A stretch of 64,000 bases of DNA, taken from positions 372,001 through 436,000 of the forward strand of contig NZ_NHYL01000001.1 of assembly GCF_003288905.1 (NCBI RefSeq), read 5' to 3'. Of the stretch, positions 9,552-19,207 are shown one piece after another (position 1 is the stretch's first letter; each line of letters opens with the position of its first letter). A model generated the notes under the pieces. That model was not told the origin of the DNA. It did not search any database and saw nothing but the letters and a program-made list of their open reading frames with translations. The DNA is from Helicobacter sp. 11-8110 (GTDB lineage: Bacteria > Campylobacterota > Campylobacteria > Campylobacterales > Helicobacteraceae). The position numbers and the translations under genes were made by a program.

Positions 9552-10757
9552 ATGGATATTTTAGTTATTAATTGTGGAAGCTCTTCTCTTAAATATCAAC
9601 TTATCAATACTGATACAGAAGCTGTTTTGGCAGCTGGAATCTGCGATAGAATCGGTATTAGTGGAGGGCAATTTACTTATAAGCCACAAGGCGGTGAAAA
9701 ATCTATTCAAAATACTGAAATGAAAGACCATGAAGTCGCAATAAAGCTCGTGTTAGAAGCACTTACCAATCCTAAAACAGGCATTATTAGCTCTTTAGAT
9801 GAAATCAAAGCAGTAGGGCATAGAATCGTGCATGGCGGAGAACACTTCACACATTCAGCTATTATTACTGATGAAGTGATTTCACACATTAAAGAATGCG
9901 CCGATCTTGCACCTTTGCACAATCCCGCACATTTATTGGGAATCCGCGCTTGTCAAGCTTTAATGCCAAGCACTCCAATGGTTGCAGTCTTTGACACAGC
10001 ATTTCACCAAACTATGCCACCAAAGGCTTTTATCTATGGACTTCCTTATGAATACTATGAAAAATACAAAGTTCGTCGCTATGGATTCCACGGCACTAGT
10101 CATAGCTATGTCTCTAAACGCACTGCAGAATTTTTAAAAATCCCACTTGAAAATTCCAAAATTATCACCTGTCATTTAGGTAATGGATCTAGTATTTGTG
10201 CTATAGAAAATGGAAAAAGCATTGATACAAGTATGGGATTAACTCCGCTTGAAGGCTTAGTTATGGGAACAAGAAGTGGAGATCTTGATCCTGCAGTTAT
10301 TGATTATATCGCCCAAAAAGAAAATTTAAGCACAAAAGAAATTATGAATATTTTAAATAAAAAATCTGGTGTTCTTGGAATCTCTGGGCTTTCAAGCGAT
10401 TTTAGAGATTTGTTGGCAGCTGATGAAAATGGAGATTTAAAAGCCCGTTTTGCTAGAGAAGTCTTTGCTTATAGAGTGGCAAAATACATTGGATCTTATA
10501 CTGCTGCGCTAACTGGAGTTGATGCTATTGCCTTTTGTGCTGGAGTGGGAGAAAATGCAAAATTTATTCGCGGTAAAATCGTTTCCCACTTACAATTCTT
10601 AGGAATCACCTTAGATGAAGAAGCAAATCTTGCAACCGTTGGTGTTGAGGGAATCATCTCTACCCCTGATTCTAAAGTCAAAGTATGTGTAATCCCTACC
10701 AATGAAGAACTAATGATAGCACGCGATACCAAAGCGCTCGTGTCCAAAATGAAATAA
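9552..10757 (+). CDS. ackA: Acetate kinase
   Basis: This 401-residue ASKHA-fold kinase makes ATP and acetate from acetyl phosphate, completing the Pta-AckA route. The N-terminal phosphate loop NCGSSSLKYQL, the RYGFHGTSHSYV motif and the GMGENAKF-like segment near the C-terminus (here GVGENAKF) are intact, and the length is normal. It follows pta with an AGGAGG ribosome-binding site. Confidence 0.95.
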   Translation: MDILVINCGSSSLKYQLINTDTEAVLAAGICDRIGISGGQFTYKPQGGEKSIQNTEMKDHEVAIKLVLEALTNPKTGIISSLDEIKAVGHRIVHGGEHFTHSAIITDEVISHIKECADLAPLHNPAHLLGIRACQALMPSTPMVAVFDTAFHQTMPPKAFIYGLPYEYYEKYKVRRYGFHGTSHSYVSKRTAEFLKIPLENSKIITCHLGNGSSICAIENGKSIDTSMGLTPLEGLVMGTRSGDLDPAVIDYIAQKENLSTKEIMNILNKKSGVLGISGLSSDFRDLLAADENGDLKARFAREVFAYRVAKYIGSYTAALTGVDAIAFCAGVGENAKFIRGKIVSHLQFLGITLDEEANLATVGVEGIISTPDSKVKVCVIPTNEELMIARDTKALVSKMK

Positions 10758-10761
10758 TCTC

Positions 10762-10783
10762 ATTCCACCTCTTTTGGTGGAAT
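10762..10783. terminator. Hairpin between ackA and ttcA
   Basis: A perfect 8-bp inverted repeat, ATTCCACC and GGTGGAAT with a 6-nt loop TCTTTT, sits between two convergent genes just past the ackA stop. The following T-run is weak, so it may stop transcription in both directions only partly. Confidence 0.55.
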
Positions 10784-10789
10784 TTGCTC

Positions 10790-11563
10790 TCAATCCTGCT
10801 TATCTAAATATTTTTTATCAAACAAACTATTAAGATGCACATTTCCTAACGCTACTTTTAAAGAAGTGAAAAAATCTGGATTAGCTTCTTCCATTTCTTT
10901 TAGCATTTGCTTTGTTTTTTCTCTTGCATAAGGGCGTTTATCATCACTTTGCCACATAATAGGACAATTGCAATCTGGAGCAATATAAATATTGTTTTTG
11001 GCAATAAAGTCAATAATCTGCCTTTCTCTTACAAAAATTAATGGACGAATCACATACAAACCATTTTGTGCCTTATAAATAGGTGGCATAGAGCGCAAAG
11101 CACCATTATAAGTCAGATTCATCATAAAACTCTCTACTGCATCATCTAAATGGTGGGCTAAAGCAATTTTATTAAATCCTCCCTCCAAAGCCTTAGAATA
11201 CAAAGCCCCTCTTCGCATACGCGAACAAAAGCTACAATACACACTACCCTCTCGGCGATTTTCTTCTAAAATTTTATAAATATCTGTGCGATAAAGCTCA
11301 TAGGGAATCCCTAATTTTTCGCAATATTCAAAAATATATTCATATTCCCCCCCTCTGCCATAATCCACCGTGAGTGCCTTAAACTCAAAATCAAAGGGAG
11401 CATATTTTTTTAATCTTGCTAATAGGGTTGCTAAAAGTATCGAATCTTTTCCGCCACTCAAACCCAATAAAACTCTATCACCCTCTTTTATTAAGCCAAA
11501 TTCAGCATTTGTGCTACCTGTAATCTTAAGAATTTTTTTACTAATTTCAATCTTATTTTCCAT
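10790..11563 (-). CDS. ttcA: TtcA-type tRNA 2-thiocytidine synthase family protein
   Basis: The 257-residue N-type ATP pyrophosphatase has the PP-loop LGLSGGKDS near residue 35 and the CSFCSRMRRG motif in the middle, whose CxxC is typical of TtcA. HHLDD and the C-terminal CNCP cysteines follow. TtcA thiolates C32 of certain tRNAs using an Fe-S cluster. It pairs with the MFS gene upstream as in H. pylori. A run of seven G on the coding strand (positions 11347-11353) lies in the Gly-Gly codons of GRGGEYE. A related PP-loop enzyme is possible but less likely. Confidence 0.8.
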   Translation of the reverse strand: MENKIEISKKILKITGSTNAEFGLIKEGDRVLLGLSGGKDSILLATLLARLKKYAPFDFEFKALTVDYGRGGEYEYIFEYCEKLGIPYELYRTDIYKILEENRREGSVYCSFCSRMRRGALYSKALEGGFNKIALAHHLDDAVESFMMNLTYNGALRSMPPIYKAQNGLYVIRPLIFVRERQIIDFIAKNNIYIAPDCNCPIMWQSDDKRPYAREKTKQMLKEMEEANPDFFTSLKVALGNVHLNSLFDKKYLDKQD

Positions 11564-11571
11564 TTCTACTC

Positions 11572-12933
11572 TTAATTTTCTTTAATTTTTTCTTGAAGAT
11601 TTGTAGCGATAAATTCTTTAATTTCTTGCTCTAAAATTAAGTTTTTATCATATTTGATGACTGCTACTTTTTCATTTTGATTAATAAACCATTCCAAAAC
11701 TCCCTTAAGTTCTACTAAAATCTCCAAATCTTCATTTTTAACACTTTCCCTCAAAGGTAAATAGAAATTTTTCTGGGAAGTTGGACTAGCCAAAAACACC
11801 AAAAGTAAAATCCACAAAAACGAAACTAAAACCACAAAAACACTAATAGCAAACATACCAAAATACTCATACAATAGCCCGCCAATAAGCGCACCAATAA
11901 AAGAACCAAAATATCCAAAAGAAGTAAAAATTCCTAAGGCACTACCTTTTTGATGCGCTTTACAATAGCGACTAGCAAGACTCTGCATAACGGGCTCATG
12001 CACTGAAAACCCAATAAAAAATATTAAAACCCCAACAACAAACAGCCAAATATTTTGACTAAGCATTAAAAGATATGCCAACATAAAAAGCAAGATTCCA
12101 AGCACCAAAACATTTTTAAACTTGCCCTTTTTTTCTGCAAAAATAGCTGCTGGAATCATCGCAAAAAACCCCAAAAGACTAGCTGGAATATAAACTTGAT
12201 ATAAATCTTCTTTAGGCATTTCAAAGCCTTTAGTTAGTGCAATGGGAATAATTAAAAACGCTAAAGTCATAAAACTTTTTTGTAAAAAGTTGGTGATATT
12301 CATAATTTGTAGATTCTTATTTTTTAAAATTGTCATATAATTATCTGAACTTGAGATAAAACTATAATGAATCTTGGGGGCTTCTGGCACAAATAAAATC
12401 AAGATTCCTAAGCTCAAAACTCCCAAAACAGCCGTAATCCAAAACAAACTTGATACACCAAAATAAGCCCCCAAAATAGGACCTAAAATCAAAGCGGCTG
12501 TAAAACTAAGAGAAATAGTAGCGCCCATTAATGCCATAGCTTTAGTGCGTTTTTCTTCACGCACCAAATCTGCAATCATCGCACTTACTACTCCTCCAAT
12601 CGCTCCTGCTCCTTGCAAGAATCTCCCTACAATAAGCATATAAATATTATCACTCATCGCACAAACAATAGAACCTAAAACAAAAATCAGTAATCCAAGA
12701 GCAATAATACTTTTGCGCCCAAATTTATCACTCAAAAAACCAAAAGGTATTTGAAATAAGACTTGAGTAAGCGCATAGCCACCTATAGCAATGCCCACCA
12801 AAGTAGGATTCATTCCCTCTAAAGAGAGGGCATATAAGGATAAAAGTGGCATAACAACAAATAAACCAAAAAATCGTCCTGCCAAAATAATACTTAAAGG
12901 TATTGTTTGTTTTATTAAAGAATGCTCTTTCAT
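11572..12933 (-). CDS. MFS multidrug-efflux-type transporter
   Basis: The 453-residue protein has about twelve membrane segments and MFS signature loops (FGFLSDKFGRKS between helices 2 and 3; GRFLQGAGAIGG in helix 4), typical of drug-proton antiporters. The last 60-70 residues form a charged cytosolic tail beyond helix 12, which is unusual for this class. It lies 8 bp upstream of ttcA. Substrate cannot be inferred. Confidence 0.8.
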   Translation of the reverse strand: MKEHSLIKQTIPLSIILAGRFFGLFVVMPLLSLYALSLEGMNPTLVGIAIGGYALTQVLFQIPFGFLSDKFGRKSIIALGLLIFVLGSIVCAMSDNIYMLIVGRFLQGAGAIGGVVSAMIADLVREEKRTKAMALMGATISLSFTAALILGPILGAYFGVSSLFWITAVLGVLSLGILILFVPEAPKIHYSFISSSDNYMTILKNKNLQIMNITNFLQKSFMTLAFLIIPIALTKGFEMPKEDLYQVYIPASLLGFFAMIPAAIFAEKKGKFKNVLVLGILLFMLAYLLMLSQNIWLFVVGVLIFFIGFSVHEPVMQSLASRYCKAHQKGSALGIFTSFGYFGSFIGALIGGLLYEYFGMFAISVFVVLVSFLWILLLVFLASPTSQKNFYLPLRESVKNEDLEILVELKGVLEWFINQNEKVAVIKYDKNLILEQEIKEFIATNLQEKIKEN

Positions 12934-13010
12934 AGATTCTCCATTTTTTTGCTAAAATTACAAAAACAGAAAGCTAATTCTACCTAAAATACCATAAATA
13001 AGGCAATACA

Positions 13011-13628
13011 ATGCGACTAATTTTAGCCACCTCTAATCAAGATAAAATCAAAGAAATTCAGGCAATTTATCAAAACTTAAAAGACAACCTAGAGATTCTT
13101 GCTTGGGATGCACTTATCTCTCCCTTTGAGATAGAAGAAAATGGGCAAACTTTCCAAGAAAACGCGCTTATTAAATCCAAAAGTGTTTTTAACGCCCTCA
13201 AAGAAAAGAATCTCTTAACACAAAACGATATTATTCTCTCTGATGATAGCGGAATCTGTGTGGATGCACTTGGTGGTAAGCCAGGAATCTATAGTGCTCG
13301 ATATAGCGGAGGAGATTCTCAAGCCAATTTAGAAAAACTTTTAACAGAAGTTGCCAAACTTCCCAATCAAACTTCAAGTGCTTATTATTGTGCAAGTATT
13401 GGAATTAGCCATTTTTACGGAGACTTTAGCACTCATGGATTTATGTATGGCGATGTGATTGCGCATAAACGAGGCAAAAATGGGTTTGGCTATGATCCTA
13501 TGTTTATCCCCAAAGGCTTTAATCAAACCTTAGCAGAACTTAGCGATGAAGAAAAAAATTCAATTTCGCACCGCACCATCGCTCTAAAAAGAGCGGAATT
13601 TATTCTAAAATCCTTACTTTTCGGCTAA
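13011..13628 (+). CDS. rdgB: XTP/dITP diphosphatase (RdgB/HAM1)
   Basis: The 205-residue enzyme removes non-canonical purine triphosphates (dITP, XTP) from the nucleotide pool. The start LILATSNQDKIKEI, the segment SDDSGICVDALGG and the C-terminal SHRTIALK are diagnostic. It is divergent from the MFS gene, with a 77-bp promoter region, and its last 15 bases overlap the end of the convergent csd6. Confidence 0.92.
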   Translation: MRLILATSNQDKIKEIQAIYQNLKDNLEILAWDALISPFEIEENGQTFQENALIKSKSVFNALKEKNLLTQNDIILSDDSGICVDALGGKPGIYSARYSGGDSQANLEKLLTEVAKLPNQTSSAYYCASIGISHFYGDFSTHGFMYGDVIAHKRGKNGFGYDPMFIPKGFNQTLAELSDEEKNSISHRTIALKRAEFILKSLLFG

Positions 13629-14609
13629 AATTTGCATTTTCCCTTTTTTTAGCTCGATATAAAGCTCCTTGTCTCCATTTGAAGAATAATTAAGCTTTCC
13701 ATTTAAATAAGCTTTGTAGTCTTGATGATAGCTGATTTTAAAGAGATTCTTACCCTCTTCGTTAGGATAAGGCGAGATATTAATTTTACTAAATTGTATA
13801 TTTTTCTCCTCTCTCTTATTAAAAATTTGTCGCTTCACTGCAGCAAATGCATTGTATTGTTGCCCATCATAGCGAATAAAATCTTCACCATAAAAAGAAA
13901 GATACTCATCAATGGCATTATTTTTCCAAGCTTCTTTCCACTGAAATAAATCTGATAAAATAATCTCTAAGTCCTCTTTTTTGGCTTCTTTAATTTCATT
14001 AGCAAAAGTAATTAACAAAGAATCGCGATGATTAACAATTTGATCCACTTCTTTTAAAAGATTATTCTCAATAGCAATACAACCGCGTGTATTAAGCTCT
14101 TCTCTGTTTCCATTAAGTGGCATTCCATGAATCCAAATTCCATAACCTGTGCGTTTTTGCAATCTATCATAAAGGTTAGGATAAGAAGTTGTCAAAGCCA
14201 AAGGTCCATAATATTGATTTAAACCAACTAATCTTTGCTCTAGCGTATAAACCCCAATAGGCGTTGCCAAATCTCCCTCTTTTTGTTTATTTCCGCCTTT
14301 AGATCCAACCAAACTATTTGCATTTAGTCTCTCCGCCCACTTGCCATTTTCCAAAACATAAAGTTTTAGTTTTGGAGATTCTAGCTTTGGCGCATCTTTT
14401 GAAGCAATAAAAAGATATTTTAAATTCTCATAATAACCAAAGCGCGTATCTTGGTTTTTAAGCATTTCTTTCCAATAATCTCGTGTTTGTAAAATCTCAT
14501 CAATCTTTTTTTCTAGTGCTTCCACTCCTTTTTCTCTATAAAGCCCAATCCACTCATACTCATTAGCATAACTCAAAACCGCTATTAACAATAACCATAT
14601 AACTTTCAT
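13614..14609 (-). CDS. csd6: Csd6-like L,D-transpeptidase-fold peptidoglycan carboxypeptidase
   Basis: The 331-residue protein has a signal peptide (about 1-15). A YkuD-type catalytic domain follows, with His161 (WIHGMP) and Cys177 (TRGCIAI), and then a C-terminal NTF2-like domain. This architecture and length match Csd6 of H. pylori and Pgp2 of C. jejuni, periplasmic L,D-carboxypeptidases that trim muropeptide tetrapeptides to tripeptides and are needed for helical cell shape. The gene lies 11 bp after era, as in H. pylori. Activity is inferred from family. Confidence 0.85.
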   Translation of the reverse strand: MKVIWLLLIAVLSYANEYEWIGLYREKGVEALEKKIDEILQTRDYWKEMLKNQDTRFGYYENLKYLFIASKDAPKLESPKLKLYVLENGKWAERLNANSLVGSKGGNKQKEGDLATPIGVYTLEQRLVGLNQYYGPLALTTSYPNLYDRLQKRTGYGIWIHGMPLNGNREELNTRGCIAIENNLLKEVDQIVNHRDSLLITFANEIKEAKKEDLEIILSDLFQWKEAWKNNAIDEYLSFYGEDFIRYDGQQYNAFAAVKRQIFNKREEKNIQFSKINISPYPNEEGKNLFKISYHQDYKAYLNGKLNYSSNGDKELYIELKKGKMQILAEK

Positions 14610-14620
14610 TTTCTCTCCAT

Positions 14621-15505
14621 TTAATCTTCAAAATCATAGCCGACTTTCTTTAAGCTTTCTTTTTGCTTACTCCAGCCTGACACAACTTTAACCAAAAGCT
14701 CTAAATACACTTTTTTCTCAATAAACTTCTCTATTTTCTCTCTTGCGCTTTTTCCAATTCTTTTTAAAGTTTTACCCTCTTTGCCAATTACCATTGCTTT
14801 TTGGCTTTCTTTGTGAGTAACGATAGTTGCTTTGATATAATCCAAATCCTTTTTTTCTTTATAAAGATTGACTACAACATCACTTTCATAGGGTAGCTCA
14901 TCACTAAGATTTTCAAAACACGATTCTCTAATCATCTCTTTTACAATCTCTTTGGTGCTATTTGGACTTAAAATTTCTGGATTATAGTAATAAGGATTTG
15001 GTGGCATCATTTCTGCTAATTTTTTCACAACATTTTTTAAAGAGCCCAAATCCTTATAAGAAATAGGTATCAATGCTTTATAGAAATCTTGATATTTTTG
15101 ATATTCTTGTATTTTGCAAAACAACTCTTCTTTACTTATACTATCACTCTTAGTTAAAAGTAGCAGATGGGGTTTATTTTTTGCACTTTGCAAAAACTCT
15201 TCATAAAAACCAATCTTATCGCTAACTGGTGCTAAAAAAAGCAAAAAATCGCAATCTTGCATCGCCTGCATTGCTTCTTTTAACATATACTGATTGAGTA
15301 ATTTTTCCTGTTTATGAATCCCAGGAGTATCCACAAAGACAATTTGCACCCCTTCGTGCATTAAAACCAAATTCATTCGCTTTCTTGTTGCATTTGCCTT
15401 ATGTGAAACAAGCGCTAATCTCTCACCCAAAAGCGTATTTAAAAAAGTGCTTTTCCCTGCATTTGGTCGTCCCAATACCGCTACAAATCCTGCTCTACTT
15501 TCCAA
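14621..15505 (-). CDS. era: GTPase Era
   Basis: The 294-residue GTPase binds 16S rRNA and assists small-subunit assembly. The G1 loop GRPNAGKST, the G3 motif DTPGIH and the G4 motif TKSD are present. The C-terminal KH domain carries VIGKEGKTLKRIG. It sits 8 bp after hslU in the same minus-strand operon. Confidence 0.94.
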   Translation of the reverse strand: MESRAGFVAVLGRPNAGKSTFLNTLLGERLALVSHKANATRKRMNLVLMHEGVQIVFVDTPGIHKQEKLLNQYMLKEAMQAMQDCDFLLFLAPVSDKIGFYEEFLQSAKNKPHLLLLTKSDSISKEELFCKIQEYQKYQDFYKALIPISYKDLGSLKNVVKKLAEMMPPNPYYYNPEILSPNSTKEIVKEMIRESCFENLSDELPYESDVVVNLYKEKKDLDYIKATIVTHKESQKAMVIGKEGKTLKRIGKSAREKIEKFIEKKVYLELLVKVVSGWSKQKESLKKVGYDFED

Positions 15506-15513
15506 GAAAAACC

Positions 15514-16854
15514 CTATAAAATATATCGTGCAATATCACTATTAGCCACAAGATTATCTAGCTTTTCTTTGACAAGAGATTCTGTGATTTCCACTTCCTG
15601 ACCCTTGTAATTTTCTGCTTCAAAGCTAATTTCTTCAATAACCTGCTCTACAACCGTGTGCAATCTTCTAGCCCCAATATCCTCTGTTTTTTCATTAGCT
15701 AGTTGAGAATAATGCGCCAAAGCCCTAATGGCTTCTTCACTAAATTTTAAAGTTACTTCTTCAACTGCTAAAAGTGCTTCATATTGCTTTAAAATTGAAT
15801 TTTTAGTTTGAGTTAATATTTTATAAAGCACTTCTTCATCAAGGCTATTTAGCTCAACGCGCAAAGGAAATCTTCCTTGTAATTCTGCAATCAAATCACT
15901 AGGCTTACTCAAACTAAAAGCCCCTGCAGCAATAAATAAAATATGATCAGTTTTAATACTTCCATATTTGGTATTTACAATACTTCCCTCTACAATAGGT
16001 AGTAAATCTCTTTGAACTCCTTCTTTGCTTGGATCTTGTCTGCCTTGAGCATTAGAGCTCACAGCAACTTTATCAATTTCATCAATAAAGATAATACCGC
16101 TATTCTCCGCTCTTTTTAGCCCCTCTTGCTTAATGCCTTCTAAATCCAATAGGGCTTCACTTGCTTCAATCTTTAGAATCTCTTTTGCCTCTTTGATACT
16201 CACTTCTTTTTTGGGATTTTCTTTAGGCGAAGCAATAAAAACCCTAGCAATAGTCTCTTGCACTTTTGCAAACTCTGCTGGCATATTTCCATCTTCAATC
16301 TCAAAGGCGCGTTTTGGAACTTCAATCTCAATTTTTAGATGATCGACTTCTCCATTTTCTACCTTTTGTCTCATCTTTTCTGAAGCTTTTTCATATTCTT
16401 CTATTTTTTGCTCACTAGCACCTTTAGGAAGCGGAGGGATTAATTTTTCTACAATCTTATCTAAAACATATTTTTGAATCCCTTGTGCATTTTTTTGGCG
16501 ATGCTCTTCTTTAACCAGATTGATAGAAGCCACCACCAAATCTCTTACCATTGATTCAACATCTCTTCCCACAAATCCCACTTCCGTGTATTTGCTAGCT
16601 TCTACTTTAACAAAAGGCAATCCCATCATTTTAGCCATGCGTCTTGCAATTTCAGTTTTACCAACTCCTGTTGAACCAATCATCAAAATATTTTTGGGCA
16701 TAACTTCTTCTTGAATCTCTTTTGGAAGTTGCAATCTCCGATAACGATTTCTCAATGCAATAGCGACAATTTTTTTAGCATCATTTTGCCCAATAATATA
16801 TTCATCCAAATAACTCACAATCTCTTTTGGTGTCATCGCAATGTAATTTTCCAT
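15514..16854 (-). CDS. hslU: HslU ATPase of the HslUV protease
   Basis: This 446-residue AAA+ unfoldase works with HslV. The N-terminal TPKEIVSYLDEYIIGQ, Walker A GSTGVGKT, the pore-loop region with GFVGRDV, an intermediate domain, Walker B GIIFIDEID and the C-terminal ARYIL that docks into HslV are all present. It follows hslV with a short gap, giving the order rplI-hslV-hslU-era-csd6. Confidence 0.95.
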   Translation of the reverse strand: MENYIAMTPKEIVSYLDEYIIGQNDAKKIVAIALRNRYRRLQLPKEIQEEVMPKNILMIGSTGVGKTEIARRMAKMMGLPFVKVEASKYTEVGFVGRDVESMVRDLVVASINLVKEEHRQKNAQGIQKYVLDKIVEKLIPPLPKGASEQKIEEYEKASEKMRQKVENGEVDHLKIEIEVPKRAFEIEDGNMPAEFAKVQETIARVFIASPKENPKKEVSIKEAKEILKIEASEALLDLEGIKQEGLKRAENSGIIFIDEIDKVAVSSNAQGRQDPSKEGVQRDLLPIVEGSIVNTKYGSIKTDHILFIAAGAFSLSKPSDLIAELQGRFPLRVELNSLDEEVLYKILTQTKNSILKQYEALLAVEEVTLKFSEEAIRALAHYSQLANEKTEDIGARRLHTVVEQVIEEISFEAENYKGQEVEITESLVKEKLDNLVANSDIARYIL

Positions 16855-16877
16855 TTTTCCTACTTTTGTTCCTTATT

Positions 16878-17414
16878 TTAAAGTTCTAAAATCTTAATAT
16901 TCTGATTAGTATAAATGCAAAGCTCTCCTGCAATTTTAAGCGATTCTAAAACCAAATCTTTTGGTTGCATTTGCCCACCACCAAATCTATCCAAAGCTCT
17001 AGCAGCCGAGAGTGCATAATTTCCGCCACTACCAATAGCAGCAATTCTTCCATCTTCTGGCTCTACCACATCGCCTGTGCCACTTAAAATAAAAATTTTC
17101 TCTTTATTTAAAACAATCATCATCGCCTCTAAACGCCTTAAATACTTGTCTTTACGCCATTCTTTAGAAAACTCTATCACTGATTTAAGCAAATCCCCTT
17201 TTTTGTTTTCTAAGATTCCCTCAAACATATCAAAAAGGCTAAAAGCATCTGCTGTACTTCCTGCAAAGCCACTTAAAATCTGTCCGTGATAAAGTGTGCG
17301 AATCTTAGTAGCATTACCCTTTAAGACACAATTTCCAAAAGTAACTTGTCCATCTCCGCCAATGACTGCCCCATTTTCTGTTTTATAGGCTAATATCGTT
17401 GTTGCTTCAAACAT
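16878..17414 (-). CDS. hslV: HslV peptidase of the HslUV protease
   Basis: The 178-residue threonine peptidase of the proteasome beta-like family has the N-terminal sequence [11 protein letters not shown], which supplies the catalytic Thr after processing, then GGDGQVTFG and the GSGGNYA segment. The start ATG overlaps the rplI stop by one base, so translation is probably coupled. Confidence 0.95.
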   Translation of the reverse strand: MFEATTILAYKTENGAVIGGDGQVTFGNCVLKGNATKIRTLYHGQILSGFAGSTADAFSLFDMFEGILENKKGDLLKSVIEFSKEWRKDKYLRRLEAMMIVLNKEKIFILSGTGDVVEPEDGRIAAIGSGGNYALSAARALDRFGGGQMQPKDLVLESLKIAGELCIYTNQNIKILEL

Positions 17415-17860
17415 TACAGCGCCTCTACATCAATTTTCAAATTTGCGTGGATTCCACCGCCTAATTTAATTTCTACTTCATAAACCCCTGTAGATTTAAT
17501 GGGACTTTTAAGCTCAATACTTTTTTTGTCAATCTCCAAACGATGCGCTCTAGCAAGCTCTTCTGCAATATCTTCTTTGGTAATTGCACCATAAAGAGAT
17601 CCATTTGCACCAACTTTTTGAGAAATTTTTAGAGTAATTTCCTCAATCTTCTTGGCTGCCATTTCCATTAAAGCTCTATTTTCTGCTGCTTGTTGTGCTA
17701 TCTTTTTTTGTGTTGCTTTGTAGCGATTAATCACTTCATTAGTTGCAAAATCTGCCATTCCCTTAGCAATTAAAAAATTCTTTCCATACCCATCTTTTAC
17801 TTCGCAAATTTCACCTTTTTTTCCTAATGCTTTCACATCTTGTAATAATAATACTTTCAT
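17414..17860 (-). CDS. rplI: 50S ribosomal protein L9
   Basis: The 148-residue bL9 protein has the N-terminal motif [18 protein letters not shown], a connecting helix and a C-terminal rRNA-binding domain. It is first in the operon, with an AAGGAG ribosome-binding site. The 197 bp up to the divergent MFS gene hold the promoters for both directions. Confidence 0.96.
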   Translation of the reverse strand: MKVLLLQDVKALGKKGEICEVKDGYGKNFLIAKGMADFATNEVINRYKATQKKIAQQAAENRALMEMAAKKIEEITLKISQKVGANGSLYGAITKEDIAEELARAHRLEIDKKSIELKSPIKSTGVYEVEIKLGGGIHANLKIDVEAL

Positions 17861-17995
17861 CGATACTCCTTAAATTTTTGAAATTTTAACATTTTTTATT
17901 AAATAAACAATAAGAGAATATTTCAGTTTTTTGCTTTTATTACCAAAAATAAAAAATAGTTTAATTATTTTATACTTTTTTAAAGTTTCTAAGAA

Positions 17996-18001
17996 TATGA
18001 T
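17996..18001 (+). promoter_or_regulatory. Candidate -10 (TATGAT) for the transporter-dynamin-nadK operon
   Basis: TATGAT lies behind a T-rich stretch about 57 bp before the MFS start, so the transcript would begin near 18008. The leader then holds three tandem CCTAAA units (18018-18035). No strong Shine-Dalgarno is seen before the ATG at 18058. Confidence 0.4.
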
Positions 18002-18017
18002 ACAAAAATTTTTTAAC

Positions 18018-18035
18018 CCTAAACCTAAACCTAAA
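18018..18035 (+). repeat. Tandem hexamer (CCTAAA)x3
   Basis: Three perfect copies of CCTAAA stand in the 5' leader, 23 bp before the MFS start codon. Three units is few. It is recorded as a possible site of copy-number change. Confidence 0.5.
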
Positions 18036-18057
18036 CAAAATTGATAAAGAATTTCTT

Positions 18058-19203
18058 ATGCAAAAAAACTATCATCTTTTTATCATTATGTTAAGTGCAA
18101 TGGTTACTATTTCAACACTTTATATCACACAGCCCATACAGCCTTTATTAATTAAAGAGTTTTCTATTTCTACCACTCAAGTTACCCTTTTTACTTCCAT
18201 TCCCCTTTTTATGTTAGCCATCGCGCCTATTTTTTATGGTTATTTATTAGAAAAGTTTGATACTCGACTTATTTTAATTATTTCACTAGCCTTGCTTGGA
18301 ATCTTTCAATGCCTTTTGTGTTTAAGCCAACAATATAGCAGTTTTCTAATCCTTAGAATTGGAGAATCACTTGCTATTCCTGCGGCACTTACAGCAACCG
18401 TTACTTGCCTTACACGCATTGATTCTAGCAATAAATACATTGGCGCCTATATTGCTTCTACAATTTTTGGCGGTGTTCTCTCTCGCGTTGGTGGCGGAAT
18501 TTTGACGACTATTTTTTCTTGGAAATTCACTTTTTTAGCCCTTGGAATTACAAGTCTTGTGATTGCAGCACTTATTACAAAGCTCCCAAATACTAACAAA
18601 AAAATTAAAAATACAAAAATCACCTTTAGAATCTTTTTAGATTTTTTAACAGACAAACGCTTTTTCTTGTTGTATTTTGCAGCATTTTTAATCCTCTTTT
18701 GTTTTCAAGGCACTCTTAATTTTATGCCCCTTTATGTTTCCTCCCTTGATCCAAGCACTACTGCAGCACAAATTGGCTTTATGTATCTTGGATATATCAT
18801 TGGTATTCTAGCTGCTCTTTTTTCACAAAAAATTATCAAATTTATTGGCGGAGAAATAAAAACTATCAGCATCGGTTTTGTGATTTTTTCTTGTGCGTGT
18901 CTTATGATGCTTTATGGAGATTTTTGGCAACTCTTTTTTGCAGTGTTTGTGTTAAGTGCCGGTATGTTTATCATTAACTCCACTCTTTCTGCATTAATCA
19001 ACACAATCTCCACCAAGCAAAAGGGAATCATCAATGGCTTGTATCTTGCTTCATACTATGCAGGTGGCGCACTTGGGACAACATTGCCCACTTACATTTA
19101 TCGCCCTTTTGGCTGGAATACTCTTTGTTTGATTCTAGGGATTATTTTGTTTGTAAGCGCTTTGATTTTTTATCAATCTAAAAAACATTTTATCAAAGGA
19201 TAA
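18058..19203 (+). CDS. MFS transporter, YnfM-like
   Basis: The 381-residue protein has about twelve transmembrane segments and the helix-2/3 loop GYLLEKFDTRLI of the major facilitator superfamily. Overall it resembles the YnfM/arabinose-efflux group of exporters. It is the first gene of a run in which every gene abuts or overlaps the next as far as the acidic-protein gene near 29 kb. No substrate can be assigned. Confidence 0.75.
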   Translation: MQKNYHLFIIMLSAMVTISTLYITQPIQPLLIKEFSISTTQVTLFTSIPLFMLAIAPIFYGYLLEKFDTRLILIISLALLGIFQCLLCLSQQYSSFLILRIGESLAIPAALTATVTCLTRIDSSNKYIGAYIASTIFGGVLSRVGGGILTTIFSWKFTFLALGITSLVIAALITKLPNTNKKIKNTKITFRIFLDFLTDKRFFLLYFAAFLILFCFQGTLNFMPLYVSSLDPSTTAAQIGFMYLGYIIGILAALFSQKIIKFIGGEIKTISIGFVIFSCACLMMLYGDFWQLFFAVFVLSAGMFIINSTLSALINTISTKQKGIINGLYLASYYAGGALGTTLPTYIYRPFGWNTLCLILGIILFVSALIFYQSKKHFIKG

Positions 19204-19207
19204 ATCT

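Noticed and set aside
18018-18035. CCTAAA repeats as a telomere-like or integration site
   Set aside because: There are only three units, with no matching repeat elsewhere noticed and no mobile gene adjacent.
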